From assembly GCA_030428025.1 (NCBI GenBank), contig JAUIBJ010000171.1:1-7069 (forward strand): a stretch of 7,069 nt of DNA. Direction: 5' to 3'. The DNA is from Alphaproteobacteria bacterium (GTDB lineage Bacteria; Pseudomonadota; Alphaproteobacteria; Rhodobacterales; Rhodobacteraceae). The notes under the pieces were generated by a model. The model did no database searches, had not been told where the DNA came from, and worked only from the letters and a program-made list of their open reading frames with translations. Of this stretch, positions 1-6,755 are shown piece by piece. The first letter of the stretch is position 1; every line of letters begins with the position of its first letter. Both the position numbers and the translations under genes were made by a program.

Positions 1-1
1 C

Positions 2-23
2 GGGGGGACGGGGGGGGCTTGGG
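2..23 (+). other. G-rich tract with G-quadruplex pattern
   Basis: The plus strand carries a run of six G, then AC, a run of eight G, then CTT and GGG. This satisfies the simple pattern of four runs of at least three G with short loops, if the eight-G run is split in two. It lies just downstream of the dehydrogenase stop codon on the minus strand, where the transcript would be C-rich, so any quadruplex would form in the DNA plus strand and not in that mRNA. No hairpin followed by a U-tract is visible here, so I do not call it a terminator. The window edge cuts the region. Confidence 0.4.
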
Positions 24-32
24 CGGCTTCGG

Positions 33-842
33 TCACGCGGGATTCCCGTCGAGAAACGCGGCGACCAGCGCGGCTTGGGGACTCATCATGGCGCGGCCGG
101 GAACCACTGTGCAGCCCCTCGCTTTCGCGGCAGCAATGAAGGGTGTTTCGGCGGGCGTCATCACCACTTCCGCCACGATGGCGGCATGTGTGATCTCGCG
201 GGTGGCGAAGGGCAGGGGATCGGTGTCTTTCATTCCGAGCGATGTGGCATTGACCAGCAGATCTGGTGCGATGTCCGAGGAGGTCGCAACCGCAGTCGTT
301 TTGGCGATGTTGCCTGCGCGTATGTCGTCAACGAGGGCTCTGGCCTTTGTTGTATCGCGGTTGCGGATCGTCAGGCTGGTCACGCCGGCCCCGGCAAGCG
401 CAAAGGCGATGGCGCGGGCGACGCCCCCGGCACCGGCGAGCGCGGCGTGCCGCCCGGCAGGATTGACGCCGTGCGCGGCCAGCCCGGCAAGGAAACCCGC
501 CCCGTCGACATTGTGACCGATCAGCGTGCCATCCTCTTCGCGGCGGATGAAGTTGACAGCGCCCGCGCGGCGCGCCGCTTCGGTCAGGTTTTCGACCAGC
601 GCGGCGGCGGCGATCTTGTGCGGGATGGTGATTCCGGTCCCCGCGACATTCGGCGCCTTGCGGAGCGTTTCGAGCATATGCGGCAGGTCGGCGCTGCGGA
701 CGTGCAGCGGCACGGTGATGAGGTCCCGCCCGGTCGTCTCCCACGCCGCATTTAGTACGGCGGTGCCGACAATATGGCCGATTGGATCGCCCATGATGAA
801 CATCACCCGGGTGCGCCCGGTGATCTGTGCGGGCTGTGTCAT
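33..842 (-). CDS. Shikimate dehydrogenase-like NAD(P)-dependent oxidoreductase with altered substrate pocket
   Basis: This 269-aa protein has the two-domain AroE fold and matches the family's usual length (E. coli AroE is 272 aa). The N-terminal substrate domain includes GDPIGHIVGT (residues 18-27), ITIPHK with the catalytic-type Lys76, GAVN with Asn97 and HNVDG with Asp113. The Rossmann domain includes AGAGGVARA (136-144), NRDTTKA (161-167) and VNATSLGM (197-204); Gln256 sits in the C-terminal substrate-side helix. True AroE proteins have HSxSP where this one has HIVGT, so both shikimate-binding serines are missing. GAVNT is also GAVNF, and NTDG is NVDG. I infer a cytoplasmic polyol, cyclitol or keto-acid dehydrogenase with a substrate other than shikimate. 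The ATG at 842 is chosen because it overlaps the ATPase stop (ATGA) and has GAGG about 10 nt upstream. A longer frame reaching 974 would lie deep inside the ATPase gene and is rejected. It is the last gene visible in the operon. Confidence 0.88.
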   Translation of the reverse strand: MTQPAQITGRTRVMFIMGDPIGHIVGTAVLNAAWETTGRDLITVPLHVRSADLPHMLETLRKAPNVAGTGITIPHKIAAAALVENLTEAARRAGAVNFIRREEDGTLIGHNVDGAGFLAGLAAHGVNPAGRHAALAGAGGVARAIAFALAGAGVTSLTIRNRDTTKARALVDDIRAGNIAKTTAVATSSDIAPDLLVNATSLGMKDTDPLPFATREITHAAIVAEVVMTPAETPFIAAAKARGCTVVPGRAMMSPQAALVAAFLDGNPA

Positions 843-1828
843 GAGCACACCGCCTCGGAGGTTCGGGTCAGCGGAAAATGACAGGCGCAGGCGGTCCCGC
901 CATGTGGTGCGAGGCGCGGTGTTTCGACCCGGCATGGACCGCCCGCCCGGCCGCAGCGCGGGTGGAAGGCGCAACCCTTGGGCCGGGAGAAGATGGAGGG
1001 GGGCGTGCCCTCGATCTGTTTCAGCGCCCCGGTGCCGTCGAGCGTGGGGACAGCACTGATCAGGCCGGCGGTGTAGGGGTGCGAGGTTTCGTAGAAGATC
1101 GGGTCGGTGGGGCCACGCTCGACCACGCTGCCGCCGTACATGACCGCGATCTCATCCGCGATCCCGGCAACGACGCCGAGGTCATGGGTGATCAGGACCA
1201 TGCCGATTCCGAACTCTTGCCGTAGGTCGCTCAGCAGGTCGAGGATCTGAGCCTGCACCGTTACGTCGAGCGCCGTCGTGGGTTCGTCCGCGATCAGCAG
1301 ATCGGGCTTGTTGGCCAGCGCCATGGCAATCATCGCCCGCTGCCGCATACCTCCGGAGAACTCGTGCGGGTACTGCCGGACACGGCGGGCGGGCTGCGGG
1401 ATTGCAACCAGTTCGAAGAGGCGTTCGGCTTCCTTCAGGGCCGCGCGTTTCGAGATCGAGCGGTCGTGCAGCCGGATCGCCTCGGCCACCTGGTCGCCGA
1501 GCGTCTTCACCGGGTTGAAGGCCGACAGCGGGTCCTGGAAGATGCAGCCGATCGCCTTGCCCCGGATCTGCCGGATGCGGGAGGCTGGCATGCCAATCAG
1601 CTCTTCGCCGCGGAACCTGGCGCTGCCATGCACGCGGGCGCTGCGCGGCAGAAGCTGGAGAAAGGCCATCATGGCGATGGACTTCCCGGATCCGCTCTCG
1701 CCCACGATGCCGAGCACCTTGCCGGGCTCGAGCGACAGGTCGATGCCGCAGAGTGCGTCGGCCCATGTGCCGCCGGGACCATGGAACGAGATGCGCAGGT
1801 CGCGAATATCGAGGAGGGGCACGGTCAT
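839..1828 (-). CDS. Oligopeptide/dipeptide-type ABC importer ATPase (DppD/OppD family)
   Basis: This 329-aa cytoplasmic ATPase energises the importer encoded just upstream. It has Walker A GESGSGKS (43-50), the Q-loop FQDP (Gln98), signature FSGGMRQR (157-164), Walker B LLIADE (177-182), ALD D-loop (186-188) and H-loop His215, so all catalytic elements are intact. The C-terminal extension typical of this family (oligopeptide/dipeptide transporter C-terminal domain) contains HPYTAGL (250-256) and cysteines 286, 292, 299, 314 and 316. The spacing resembles the iron-sulfur-binding cysteine cluster reported in DppD-type proteins. The start at 1828 overlaps the permease stop by 4 bases (ATGA) and has a strong GGAGG 5 nt upstream. 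Its own stop overlaps the dehydrogenase start in the same way, so translation is probably coupled through all three genes. Dpp/Opp systems usually have a second ATPase (DppF/OppF), and none is visible here; it may lie left of the window, or this transporter may use one ATPase as a homodimer. Confidence 0.95.
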   Translation of the reverse strand: MTVPLLDIRDLRISFHGPGGTWADALCGIDLSLEPGKVLGIVGESGSGKSIAMMAFLQLLPRSARVHGSARFRGEELIGMPASRIRQIRGKAIGCIFQDPLSAFNPVKTLGDQVAEAIRLHDRSISKRAALKEAERLFELVAIPQPARRVRQYPHEFSGGMRQRAMIAMALANKPDLLIADEPTTALDVTVQAQILDLLSDLRQEFGIGMVLITHDLGVVAGIADEIAVMYGGSVVERGPTDPIFYETSHPYTAGLISAVPTLDGTGALKQIEGTPPSIFSRPKGCAFHPRCGRAGGPCRVETPRLAPHGGTACACHFPLTRTSEAVCS

Positions 1829-2697
1829 GCGCTCCTCCGGTCGAAGACGTCGCGCAGGCCGTCACCGAGGAATGAGGTTGCGAGCACGACCGAGAGGATT
1901 GCCATGCCGGGGCCAAAGGCAATCCACCAGGAGTAAAAGCGGGCAGCGCCCTCGGAGATCATCGATCCCCATTCCGGCGACGGTGGTGTTGCGCCGAGGC
2001 CGATGAAGCTGAGCGAAGCGGCGAGGAGGACAACCTGGCCGAAATCCATCGTCGCGTTGATGAGCGTGGGCGCCCAGCAGAGCGGGAGGATGTGGACGCC
2101 GAGGACACGGAACCGTCCGGCGCCACCGGCGACGGCGGCCTCGACGTGTTCGCTCTCGCGCTTTTCAAGCACCTGCGCGCGCATCAGCCGGGCGTAGATC
2201 GGCCACCAGACGATGACCATGGCGACCGAAGCGTTGGCCAGCCCCGGCCCGAGAACCGCGGCCACTGCCATGGCGAGCAGGATTGGCGGGAAGGAAACCG
2301 TGACGTCGACCAGCCGCATGATGACGCTGTCGGACCAGCCTCCGAAAAAGCCGGCCAAAGCGCCGAGGGTGGAGCCGATCACGACCGCGCAGGTCACCAC
2401 CAGGAAAGCGATCGGGATTGACCAGATCGCCCCGTGCATCGTTCGCGAAAACACGTCGCGACCGAGGGCGTCGGTGCCGAGCCAGTGCCCGGCCGAGGGT
2501 GGCTGCAACCGGCGGCCGACCATGGCGAGCGGGTCGTCGAGCGGCCAGAAGCTGACGGTCAGGACGGTGACGATCCAGAAGAGCAGCATCAGCGCGCCGA
2601 TCTTTGCGGTGACTGGCAGCCGGTACCAGAGGTCGCGGCTGCCCCCGAAGCGGCGGCGCGGGGGCAACCCGGCGGTGGTTGGGGGTGTCATCGCCAT
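1825..2697 (-). CDS. ABC importer permease, DppC/OppC family
   Basis: This 290-aa inner-membrane permease is the second half of the translocation channel. A polar N-terminus (about residues 1-30) precedes the first membrane helix (about 33-52). The family hallmark HWLGTDALGRDVFSR follows at 71-85. Further hydrophobic segments lie near 95-118, 137-168, 216-236 and 258-276. The EAA loop that contacts the ATPase is at about 183-205 (EAAVAGGAGRFRVLG is its core), and the typical FIGLGATPPSPEWGSMI is at 231-247. The C-terminus LGDGLRDVFD (277-286) is also characteristic. The start at 2697 lies 1 base after the DppB-like stop and has AAGG 9 nt upstream; an ATG at 2691 would shorten it by two residues. 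A frame extending to 2733 would run into the preceding permease and is not favoured. The solute cannot be deduced from the permease. Confidence 0.95.
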   Translation of the reverse strand: MAMTPPTTAGLPPRRRFGGSRDLWYRLPVTAKIGALMLLFWIVTVLTVSFWPLDDPLAMVGRRLQPPSAGHWLGTDALGRDVFSRTMHGAIWSIPIAFLVVTCAVVIGSTLGALAGFFGGWSDSVIMRLVDVTVSFPPILLAMAVAAVLGPGLANASVAMVIVWWPIYARLMRAQVLEKRESEHVEAAVAGGAGRFRVLGVHILPLCWAPTLINATMDFGQVVLLAASLSFIGLGATPPSPEWGSMISEGAARFYSWWIAFGPGMAILSVVLATSFLGDGLRDVFDRRSA

Positions 2698-2698
2698 G

Positions 2699-3712
2699 TC
2701 AGTGCACCTTGATCCGCGGGTTCGCCCAGGCATAGGCGATGTCGGTCAGCAGGTTCGCCAGCAAGAAGGCCACGGAACCTACGATGGTGACCCCCCCGAT
2801 GGCCGGGTAATCGAGCGACGCGGCGGCGCGAACCGCGTAGGAGCCGATGCCAGGCCAGGCAAAGATCGCCTCGGTCAGGACCGCGCCGGTGATCAGGTAG
2901 GCGAAGGTGAAGCCGAGGATCGTGAGCAGCGGGATCATTGCATTCGGCAGCGCGTGGCCAATCAGTACGGTGCGCTCGGGTGCGCCCTTGGCTCGGGCGG
3001 TGCGGGCGTAGTCCTGGCTCAGCCCCTCGATCAGGGACGAGCGGACGATCCGGGTGATAATCCCAGTGACGGCCCAGCCGAGGACGAAGGCGGGAAGCGC
3101 GAGGTGGGCCAGCGCCTGCCAAAAGAGAGCGAAGTCTCCGGCAATGAGCGCGTCGATCGTATAGAATCCGGTGTGGTTCGGTGGCGGCGTCACCCGGGGG
3201 GGCAGGCGGCCCGTGCCTGGGACAATCTGGAACCGCACCGAGAAGATGTAGAGCAGGATGAGCCCCGACCAGAAGATCGGCAGGGAGGACCCCACGAGAG
3301 CGAAGATGCGGGAGATAGCATCCGTTGCGGTGCCCCGGAACCGCGCCGAAATGAGCCCCAGCGACAGGCCGAGGGCGGTTCCGATGATCATCGCGGCGAT
3401 CACCAGTTCCAGTGTTGCCGGCAGGCGTTCGGCGATATCGACGGCGACCGGGCGACGGGTGGCAAAGGAGGTTCCGAGGTCGCCGTGCAGGAGGTTGCCG
3501 ATATAGGTCACGTAGCGGACCGGCAGGGGCTGATCGAGACCCCATTGCGCCTTCACCGCCGCGACGATCTCGGGGTTCGACATCATCCGTTCGGGAACAA
3601 GGGCGGCCAGCGGGTCGCCCTTGGTCATTTGTGCGAGGACAAAGGAGACGCTCGCCACGCCCAACAGCAGAAAGGGAATAGCGATCAGCCGTCTGACGAT
3701 GTAGGCGAGCAT
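2699..3712 (-). CDS. ABC importer permease, DppB/OppB family
   Basis: This 337-aa inner-membrane permease pairs with the DppC-like protein. It starts with the typical MLAYIVRRLIAIPFLLLGV helix (about 1-28). The periplasmic segment carries the family motifs GLDQPLPVRY (58-67) and GDLGTSF (77-83). Membrane helices follow near 98-122, 135-160, 198-220, 258-285 and 304-328. The cytoplasmic EAA loop, which docks the ATPase, is at about 233-264 with QDYARTARAKGA at its start. EAIFAWPGIGSY (281-292) and NLLTDIAYAWANPRIK (320-335) complete the family pattern. The start at 3712 lies 6 bases after the binding-protein stop, with GAGG overlapping that stop codon 4 nt upstream, so the two genes are tightly linked. 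Family assignment is certain in practice; the transported solute is unknown. Confidence 0.95.
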   Translation of the reverse strand: MLAYIVRRLIAIPFLLLGVASVSFVLAQMTKGDPLAALVPERMMSNPEIVAAVKAQWGLDQPLPVRYVTYIGNLLHGDLGTSFATRRPVAVDIAERLPATLELVIAAMIIGTALGLSLGLISARFRGTATDAISRIFALVGSSLPIFWSGLILLYIFSVRFQIVPGTGRLPPRVTPPPNHTGFYTIDALIAGDFALFWQALAHLALPAFVLGWAVTGIITRIVRSSLIEGLSQDYARTARAKGAPERTVLIGHALPNAMIPLLTILGFTFAYLITGAVLTEAIFAWPGIGSYAVRAAASLDYPAIGGVTIVGSVAFLLANLLTDIAYAWANPRIKVH

Positions 3713-3718
3713 CCGTCC

Positions 3719-5305
3719 TCAGTTCCGCGTGATTTCGGCCAGCGGCAGGTTGCAGCAGGCAGAGTATCTTACCCCGGAAACGTCGTTCCGGTAGGCCAGC
3801 ACGAGGTTCGGTGAGACGAGCGGGATAATGATTGCATCCTTCATCATTTCTTCGCCGAGTTTCTGATACGTGGCCTCGGCCTCGTCGCCCGAGGAGGCAA
3901 GAGCCTTGGCGTAGAGATCGGCCTCGGCGGGGTTCACCACCAGTTCCGGCTTGCCGACGCCGGCGCGACCGACCCAGGGGTGTCCTTCGATCATGGCGAA
4001 ATAGGCGATGTACTGGCCCGAGCCGTAGTAGTCCGGCGCGTAGTAGATCGCGGTCACCGGCCATTCGCCCGCGCCCAATTCGTCACGCCAGACAGCCCAG
4101 GTGAGCGGCTTCAGTTCCAGCTCCACCCCGATGGCGGCAAAGTCCTGCTGGACCTTCTGCATCATGATATTGAAGTCGACGCCGTAGATATTGTCGTTGG
4201 GATAGCCTGCGACCAGCTTAAGGTCGGACAGGCCCGCATCGGCCAGCACCTTCTTTGCCTTCTCGACGTCCTGCGTGCGCGGGGTCAGCCCGGCAGTGCC
4301 CGGAAAGCCGTTCGGGATGGGCGCCGCCTGCTTCTCGCCGTTGCCGCCGACGGTAAAGTCGAGCATCCCGTCGTAGTCGATTGCAGAGGCGAGGGCGTCG
4401 CGCACCTCTGGGGTCAGCACGCCTTCCATGCCCTTCGCACCCGGGATGAAGCCGATATAGACAAAGTTGTAGGAGGGTATGACCTCGGTGGTGACGTCGG
4501 GCGATCGGATCGACTGGGCCGTGTCTGCGTCGATTTGCATGGCAATGTCGACCTGCCCGGTCTCAAGCGCCTGCGCCTGGCTGACGGCGTCCTGAACCTG
4601 GGTCACGACGACTTCGGAGAAGGCCGGGGCCTGGCCGTAGTAGTCGTCGTTCCGGGCCAGTCGCAGTTCCGCTTCGGGCGAGTAGGTCGCCAGCTTGAAC
4701 GGACCCGAGCCCGCGGAATTCGCGAGAAACCAAGGTTCTGCTTTGTCCGCCTCGGCGGCGGTTTCGTCGGAGATTGCGCCGTTGGCCTCGGCCAGTTCGG
4801 CATTGATGATGCCTGTGTAGGGCGCCGAGACCTTGTTCAGGAATTCCGAGTTCGGCGCGTCCACGGTGAATTTCACCGTCTTGGCGTCGACCGCCTCGGC
4901 CCCGGCCAGACCGTCCATCAGGAACGAGGGCGAACCTTTCACGTTCTTCAGGCGGTTGAAGGTCCAGATCACGTCCGACGCCTCGACCGGCGAGCCGTCG
5001 GCGAAGGTCGCGTCCTTCAGGGTGAAGGTGAACTCGGTGAAATCGTCGTTAATCTCCCAGCTTTCGGCGAGGTTCGGCACCAACGACTGGTTGTCTGGCG
5101 CGAGCGTCACGAGCGTCTCATAGACTGCCGTGAGGTAGAACTGGCAGGTGTCGCAGAAGGCGCGGCTCGGGTCGAGCGAGTTCACGTCCATTGAGCGCGC
5201 AATTACCAGCGTGTCGCTTTCCTGCGCCGCAAGTTGTGGGGCGGTCAGCGCGCTCCCGGCGATCAAGAGGGCGGCGAGGCCCTTTCTGGGTAGGTGGTGA
5301 GTCAT
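3719..5305 (-). CDS. Periplasmic solute-binding protein of the peptide/nickel family (SBP_bac_5)
   Basis: This 528-aa exported binding protein captures the solute and delivers it to the permease pair. A Sec signal peptide covers about residues 1-27: HLPRK forms a basic N-region, followed by the hydrophobic GLAALLIAGSALTA and a likely cut near QLAA|Q. The mature protein shows the family pattern: SLDPSRAF (43-50), YETLVTL (62-68), LAESWEI (79-85), FTFTLKDATFADGSPV about residues 92-107, then VIWTFNRL, then a GSGPFKL segment and LARNDDYYG. The only four cysteines are Cys51 and Cys54 (CDTC) and Cys517-Cys518 near the C-terminus, suggesting periplasmic disulfides. There is no lipobox, so it is probably soluble in the periplasm. 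GGGAG lies 10 nt before the ATG at 5305. It sits 39 bp after the aminotransferase and immediately before the permeases. Family members bind peptides, nickel, opines, sugars or other solutes, so substrate is open. Confidence 0.95.
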   Translation of the reverse strand: MTHHLPRKGLAALLIAGSALTAPQLAAQESDTLVIARSMDVNSLDPSRAFCDTCQFYLTAVYETLVTLAPDNQSLVPNLAESWEINDDFTEFTFTLKDATFADGSPVEASDVIWTFNRLKNVKGSPSFLMDGLAGAEAVDAKTVKFTVDAPNSEFLNKVSAPYTGIINAELAEANGAISDETAAEADKAEPWFLANSAGSGPFKLATYSPEAELRLARNDDYYGQAPAFSEVVVTQVQDAVSQAQALETGQVDIAMQIDADTAQSIRSPDVTTEVIPSYNFVYIGFIPGAKGMEGVLTPEVRDALASAIDYDGMLDFTVGGNGEKQAAPIPNGFPGTAGLTPRTQDVEKAKKVLADAGLSDLKLVAGYPNDNIYGVDFNIMMQKVQQDFAAIGVELELKPLTWAVWRDELGAGEWPVTAIYYAPDYYGSGQYIAYFAMIEGHPWVGRAGVGKPELVVNPAEADLYAKALASSGDEAEATYQKLGEEMMKDAIIIPLVSPNLVLAYRNDVSGVRYSACCNLPLAEITRN

Positions 5306-5344
5306 TGTGAGGTTGCTCCCTATCGGCGCATGGTTGTCGACCGC
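5306..5344 (-). other. 39-bp spacer between aminotransferase and binding protein
   Basis: This is the longest gap inside the six-gene run. It contains the GGGAG ribosome-binding site for the binding-protein gene (minus strand, 5320-5316). I see no hairpin that could act as a terminator and no convincing promoter, so read-through transcription is expected. Confidence 0.6.
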
Positions 5345-6613
5345 TTATGGCTCCATCAGGGCCATCAGAACCTTCGATGGCTGAAGACTGTCACGGTTCT
5401 GCTTGATCTCCTCGAAGGCGGCGCCCGTCGCCTCGAGGGTTTCGGCGATGTCCGCTTCGGTCATCGCTGCATTGATGAACATGTTGTGGTAGGGGGAGAG
5501 GTAGACGCCCCGCTTCATCGCGGCGGTGCAGAAGGCGTAGCCGAGGCGAAAGTCGGGGTCGTCATCGAAGAGTACCATCGGCAGGGTTTCGGGGCCGGTG
5601 TGGCGGAGGCCGAAGCCGAAGTCCTTTGCCTGCTCCACGAGACCATTTCGGAAAAGGGTACCGATCTTCTGTATCTGTTCGAGATAGCCGGTCTCGCGGA
5701 TGATCCGCGCGGTCTCGAGGGCTGCGGCCATCGGCACGGCGGAGAACCAGTAGGAGCCGGTGACGAAGATCTTGGACGCCGCCTCGCGAGCCCTGTCGTC
5801 GCCGAGCAGGGCCGAGATCGGCTGGCCGTTGCCCAGCACCTTGCCCCAGGCCGAGAGGTCGGGGCGGACGCCGATGGTTTCCCAAGAGCAGTCTCGGGCC
5901 ACCCGGAACCCGGCGCGCACGTCGTCCACCACGAGGAGCGCGTCATGTTCGTCCGCCAATCTCCGGGCGGTACGGGCGTACTCGGCGTCGGGCAGGGTCT
6001 GATCGGTGAAGGTGTCGTGCCGGAAGGGCGTGGCGAAGATGCCGGCGAGGTCGCGGCCCGCCTGTTTCACCGCGTCGGTCAGCGCCTGCGGGTCGTTGTA
6101 GTCGAAATAGATGAGATGGGCGCGGTCCTCGGCTACCACGCCGCCGGGGCGCGGCGTGCTCCAGGGGAGAGAGCCGTGGTAGGCATTGGTTGCGACCAAC
6201 ACCTTGCGTTTGTCGCGATAGGCCCGGGTGATCATCAGCGCCATGGTCGTGGCGTCCGAGCCGTTCTTGCAGAACATCGCCCAGTCAGCGTGCGAGACCA
6301 TCCCGACCATGGTCTCGGCGAGATCGACGATCAGTGGCGAGGGGCCCGTCGAGGTGTCGATTTGCGCCTGCTGGTGCCTGATCGCTGCCATGATCTCGGG
6401 GTGCTGGTAGCCCAACAGGTTCGGCCCATAAGCGCACATGAAGTCGATATAGGTGTTGCCGTCGGCATCGGAGATCCGCGTACCCTCGGCCTTGGTGAAG
6501 AACTGCGGGAAACCTTCGGGCATGAGAAGGGTCGACTGGTGGCCGTACATGCCGCCGGGAATGACATGCGCCGCACGCTCACGCAGGGCGCGGTCCTTGG
6601 CATTGCTCCACAT
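5345..6613 (-). CDS. Class III PLP-dependent aminotransferase (glutamate-1-semialdehyde aminomutase-like)
   Basis: This 422-aa cytoplasmic fold-type I PLP enzyme opens the operon. Visible motifs are IPGGMYG (18-24), GTRISDADGNTYIDF (44-58), GPNLLGYQHPEI (63-74), the phosphate-binding NGSDAT (117-122), AYHGS (144-148), VVDDVRAGFR (228-237) with Asp230 expected to contact the PLP ring nitrogen, and SAWGKVLGNGQP (254-265) with Lys258 as the Schiff-base lysine. All core cofactor residues are present. It resembles HemL-type glutamate-1-semialdehyde aminomutases, but it differs at DDVRAG (usually DEVxTG) and in GSYWFSAVP (287-295), where HemL proteins have a GTxxGNP-like stretch. With an importer downstream and no haem genes, a catabolic transaminase or aminomutase is more likely than haem synthesis. 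The ATG at 6613 is chosen because GGGAG lies 5 nt upstream. An in-frame TTG at 6625 would add four residues and would place that ribosome site inside the gene. Confidence 0.92.
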   Translation of the reverse strand: MWSNAKDRALRERAAHVIPGGMYGHQSTLLMPEGFPQFFTKAEGTRISDADGNTYIDFMCAYGPNLLGYQHPEIMAAIRHQQAQIDTSTGPSPLIVDLAETMVGMVSHADWAMFCKNGSDATTMALMITRAYRDKRKVLVATNAYHGSLPWSTPRPGGVVAEDRAHLIYFDYNDPQALTDAVKQAGRDLAGIFATPFRHDTFTDQTLPDAEYARTARRLADEHDALLVVDDVRAGFRVARDCSWETIGVRPDLSAWGKVLGNGQPISALLGDDRAREAASKIFVTGSYWFSAVPMAAALETARIIRETGYLEQIQKIGTLFRNGLVEQAKDFGFGLRHTGPETLPMVLFDDDPDFRLGYAFCTAAMKRGVYLSPYHNMFINAAMTEADIAETLEATGAAFEEIKQNRDSLQPSKVLMALMEP

Positions 6614-6618
6614 GTCGG

Positions 6619-6623
6619 CTCCC
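6619..6623 (-). promoter_or_regulatory. Ribosome-binding site deciding the aminotransferase start
   Basis: On the minus strand GGGAG is followed by CCGAC and then ATG at 6613. The 5-nt spacing supports that ATG over the upstream in-frame TTG at 6625. Confidence 0.7.
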
Positions 6624-6694
6624 AAATTACTGAATTATTTTTAGTTAGTTTGAGCCTAGAGAGGGAAATCTCATGCTGCAACTGAAAACTTTAG

Positions 6695-6718
6695 GACTCT
6701 GGCGCTGCCACCAGAGTC
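6695..6718. repeat. Perfect 8-bp inverted repeat, candidate operator
   Basis: GACTCTGG (6695-6702) and CCAGAGTC (6711-6718) are exact reverse complements around an 8-base spacer. On the minus strand the dyad begins a few bases downstream of a TAAAAT box (6730-6725), where a repressor site would be effective. It could instead form a stem-loop in the leader mRNA. No U-rich run follows directly on the minus strand, so an intrinsic terminator is less likely. The binding factor is unknown. Confidence 0.5.
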
Positions 6719-6724
6719 GCCAAT

Positions 6725-6755
6725 ATTTTAACGCTTTTGATCGGATAGGCGCCAA
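6725..6755 (-). promoter_or_regulatory. Weak candidate promoter for the aminotransferase operon
   Basis: On the minus strand TTGGCG (6755-6750) is followed after 19 bases by TAAAAT (6730-6725). The spacing is longer than the preferred 17 and the -35 match is partial. A second weak option closer to the gene is TTGCAG (6681-6676), then 17 bases, then TAGGCT (6658-6653). Neither is decisive. A promoter somewhere in this gap is likely from context. Confidence 0.25.

Noticed and set aside
843..974. Possible 44-residue N-terminal extension of the AroE-like protein.
   Set aside because: It lies wholly inside the intact 3' end of the ATPase gene, and the family homology begins after the ATG at 842, which has the ATGA overlap.
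2213..3814. A 533-codon open frame on the plus strand across both permease genes.
   Set aside because: Its composition is rich in D, G, R, E and Q with no recognisable domain, and it is antisense to two textbook permeases. It is a GC-rich shadow.
2688..4064. A 458-codon minus-strand frame overlapping the DppB-like permease and part of the binding protein.
   Set aside because: It is the Arg/Pro/Gly-rich alternative frame of genes whose correct frames show complete family motifs.
6614..6625. TTG at 6625 as the aminotransferase start.
   Set aside because: The GGGAG ribosome site at 6623-6619 would fall inside the gene; it is ideally spaced for the ATG at 6613.
5294..6685. A 463-codon plus-strand frame over the aminotransferase.
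   Set aside because: It is the antisense frame of an aminotransferase with all PLP motifs; no domain is recognisable in it.
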